A stretch of DNA of 6,712 bases from Alphaproteobacteria bacterium UBA3439. Lineage in GTDB: Bacteria; Pseudomonadota; Alphaproteobacteria; Puniceispirillales; Puniceispirillaceae. The position numbers were made by a program, and so were the translations under genes. How positions within the stretch are numbered: the first letter of the stretch is position 1; every line of letters starts with the position of its first letter. The stretch is taken from positions 4,162 to 10,873 of the forward strand of contig DFSK01000022.1 of the NCBI GenBank assembly GCA_002378605.1, read 5' to 3'. This document shows positions 6,429 through 6,712 of the stretch, in pieces. The notes below the pieces were generated by a model. It worked only from the letters and a program-made list of their open reading frames with translations, searched no databases and was not told the DNA's origin.

Positions 6429-6463
6429 AAGGGGCGCCCCGTTCGAGACACCCCTTTTTGATG
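6421..6463 (-). terminator. Strong, probably bidirectional terminator after the BMP-family gene
   Basis: CATCAAAAAAGGGG (6421-6434) pairs with CCCCTTTTTGATG (6451-6463) with one bulged A. On the minus strand CCCC is followed by six T residues, 25 bases beyond the stop codon of the BMP-family gene. On the plus strand CCCC is followed by five T residues, so it could also work that way. A nested palindrome, GGGGCGCCCC, lies at 6431-6440. It separates the transporter gene from the reductase operon. Confidence 0.75.
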
Positions 6464-6487
6464 TTTTTCAATCGTCAGGCTAGCGCA

Positions 6488-6712
6488 TTAGCCCGGGATT
6501 TTGCCCGAAATACCATCGACGTAATAATCAAGCGTTTGGAACAGCTCACCGTCATTCAAGGTCTTGCCAGCAGGAACACGAATCTTGCCAGAATTGTCTT
6601 TGATTGGACCAGTGAAGATCTTGTTTTTGCCTGATTTGATATCGGCAGCAGCCTTGGCCGCAGCGGCGGCAACATCCGAAGGCATGTTCTCAAATGGTGA
6701 CAACACCAGATA
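6488..6712 (-). CDS. BMP/Med-family ABC transporter substrate-binding protein, C-terminal fragment
   Basis: The open frame runs to the right edge of the window, and only about 74 C-terminal residues are visible. They match the end of the basic membrane protein family (PF02608, PnrA/Med-like): LSPFENMPSDV, then KIFTGPIKDNSGKIRVPAGKTL, then a closing aromatic-rich DYYVDGISGKIPG. Full members are about 330-360 residues with a lipoprotein or Sec signal, and bind nucleosides or purines in the periplasm for an ABC importer. The signal and ligand-binding face lie outside this window, so the ligand here is inferred. The frame has no start near the edge, as expected for an internal cut. The gene ends with TAA and is followed by a strong terminator. 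Confidence 0.85.
   Translation of the reverse strand, partial: YLVLSPFENMPSDVAAAAAKAAADIKSGKNKIFTGPIKDNSGKIRVPAGKTLNDGELFQTLDYYVDGISGKIPG

Overview
The window looks like ordinary chromosomal DNA from an alphaproteobacterium of moderate GC content (roughly half G+C by eye) with AT-rich intergenic stretches. The lineage is suggested by a DUF1489 protein, which is essentially alphaproteobacterial, and by a PccR-like short-chain fatty acyl-CoA regulator (ScfR family). The moderate GC and overall gene mix would suit a marine group such as SAR116, but that placement is a guess. Every protein-coding gene I can support lies on the minus strand, so transcription runs right to left.

From right to left: (1) the C-terminal end of a BMP/Med-family ABC transporter substrate-binding lipoprotein, cut by the right edge and closed by a strong hairpin terminator (6421-6463); (2) a D-2-hydroxyacid dehydrogenase of the glyoxylate/hydroxypyruvate reductase type; (3) a glycerate 2-kinase (GckA/TtuD, MOFRL type) starting 10 bases after the reductase stop, with its ribosome-binding site overlapping that stop; (4) a gap of about 360 bases (3675-4036) holding an AT-rich operator-like region, and a plus-strand hairpin followed by an intrinsic terminator that may be a small RNA; (5) an ScfR-family regulator with an N-terminal HTH, a degenerate IrrE-like domain and a cysteine-rich C-terminus; (6) an intergenic stretch of about 280 bases; (7) the MgtE magnesium channel; (8) a DUF1489 protein; (9) two copies of a 16-bp direct repeat at the left edge.

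Functionally, the reductase and kinase form a clear two-gene unit. The first would reduce hydroxypyruvate (or glyoxylate) and the second would phosphorylate D-glycerate to 2-phosphoglycerate, carrying C2/C3 oxidised carbon into lower glycolysis. The other genes are separate single-gene units with no obvious shared pathway.

I see no mobile element, CRISPR array, tRNA or rRNA, and no evidence of a dramatic new system. The most unusual signals are the orphan plus-strand hairpin-plus-terminator at 3881-3994, the perfect 18-bp inverted repeat in front of the reductase gene, and the repeated TGTAAATA / TGTAAA-TTTACA sites upstream of the ScfR gene.
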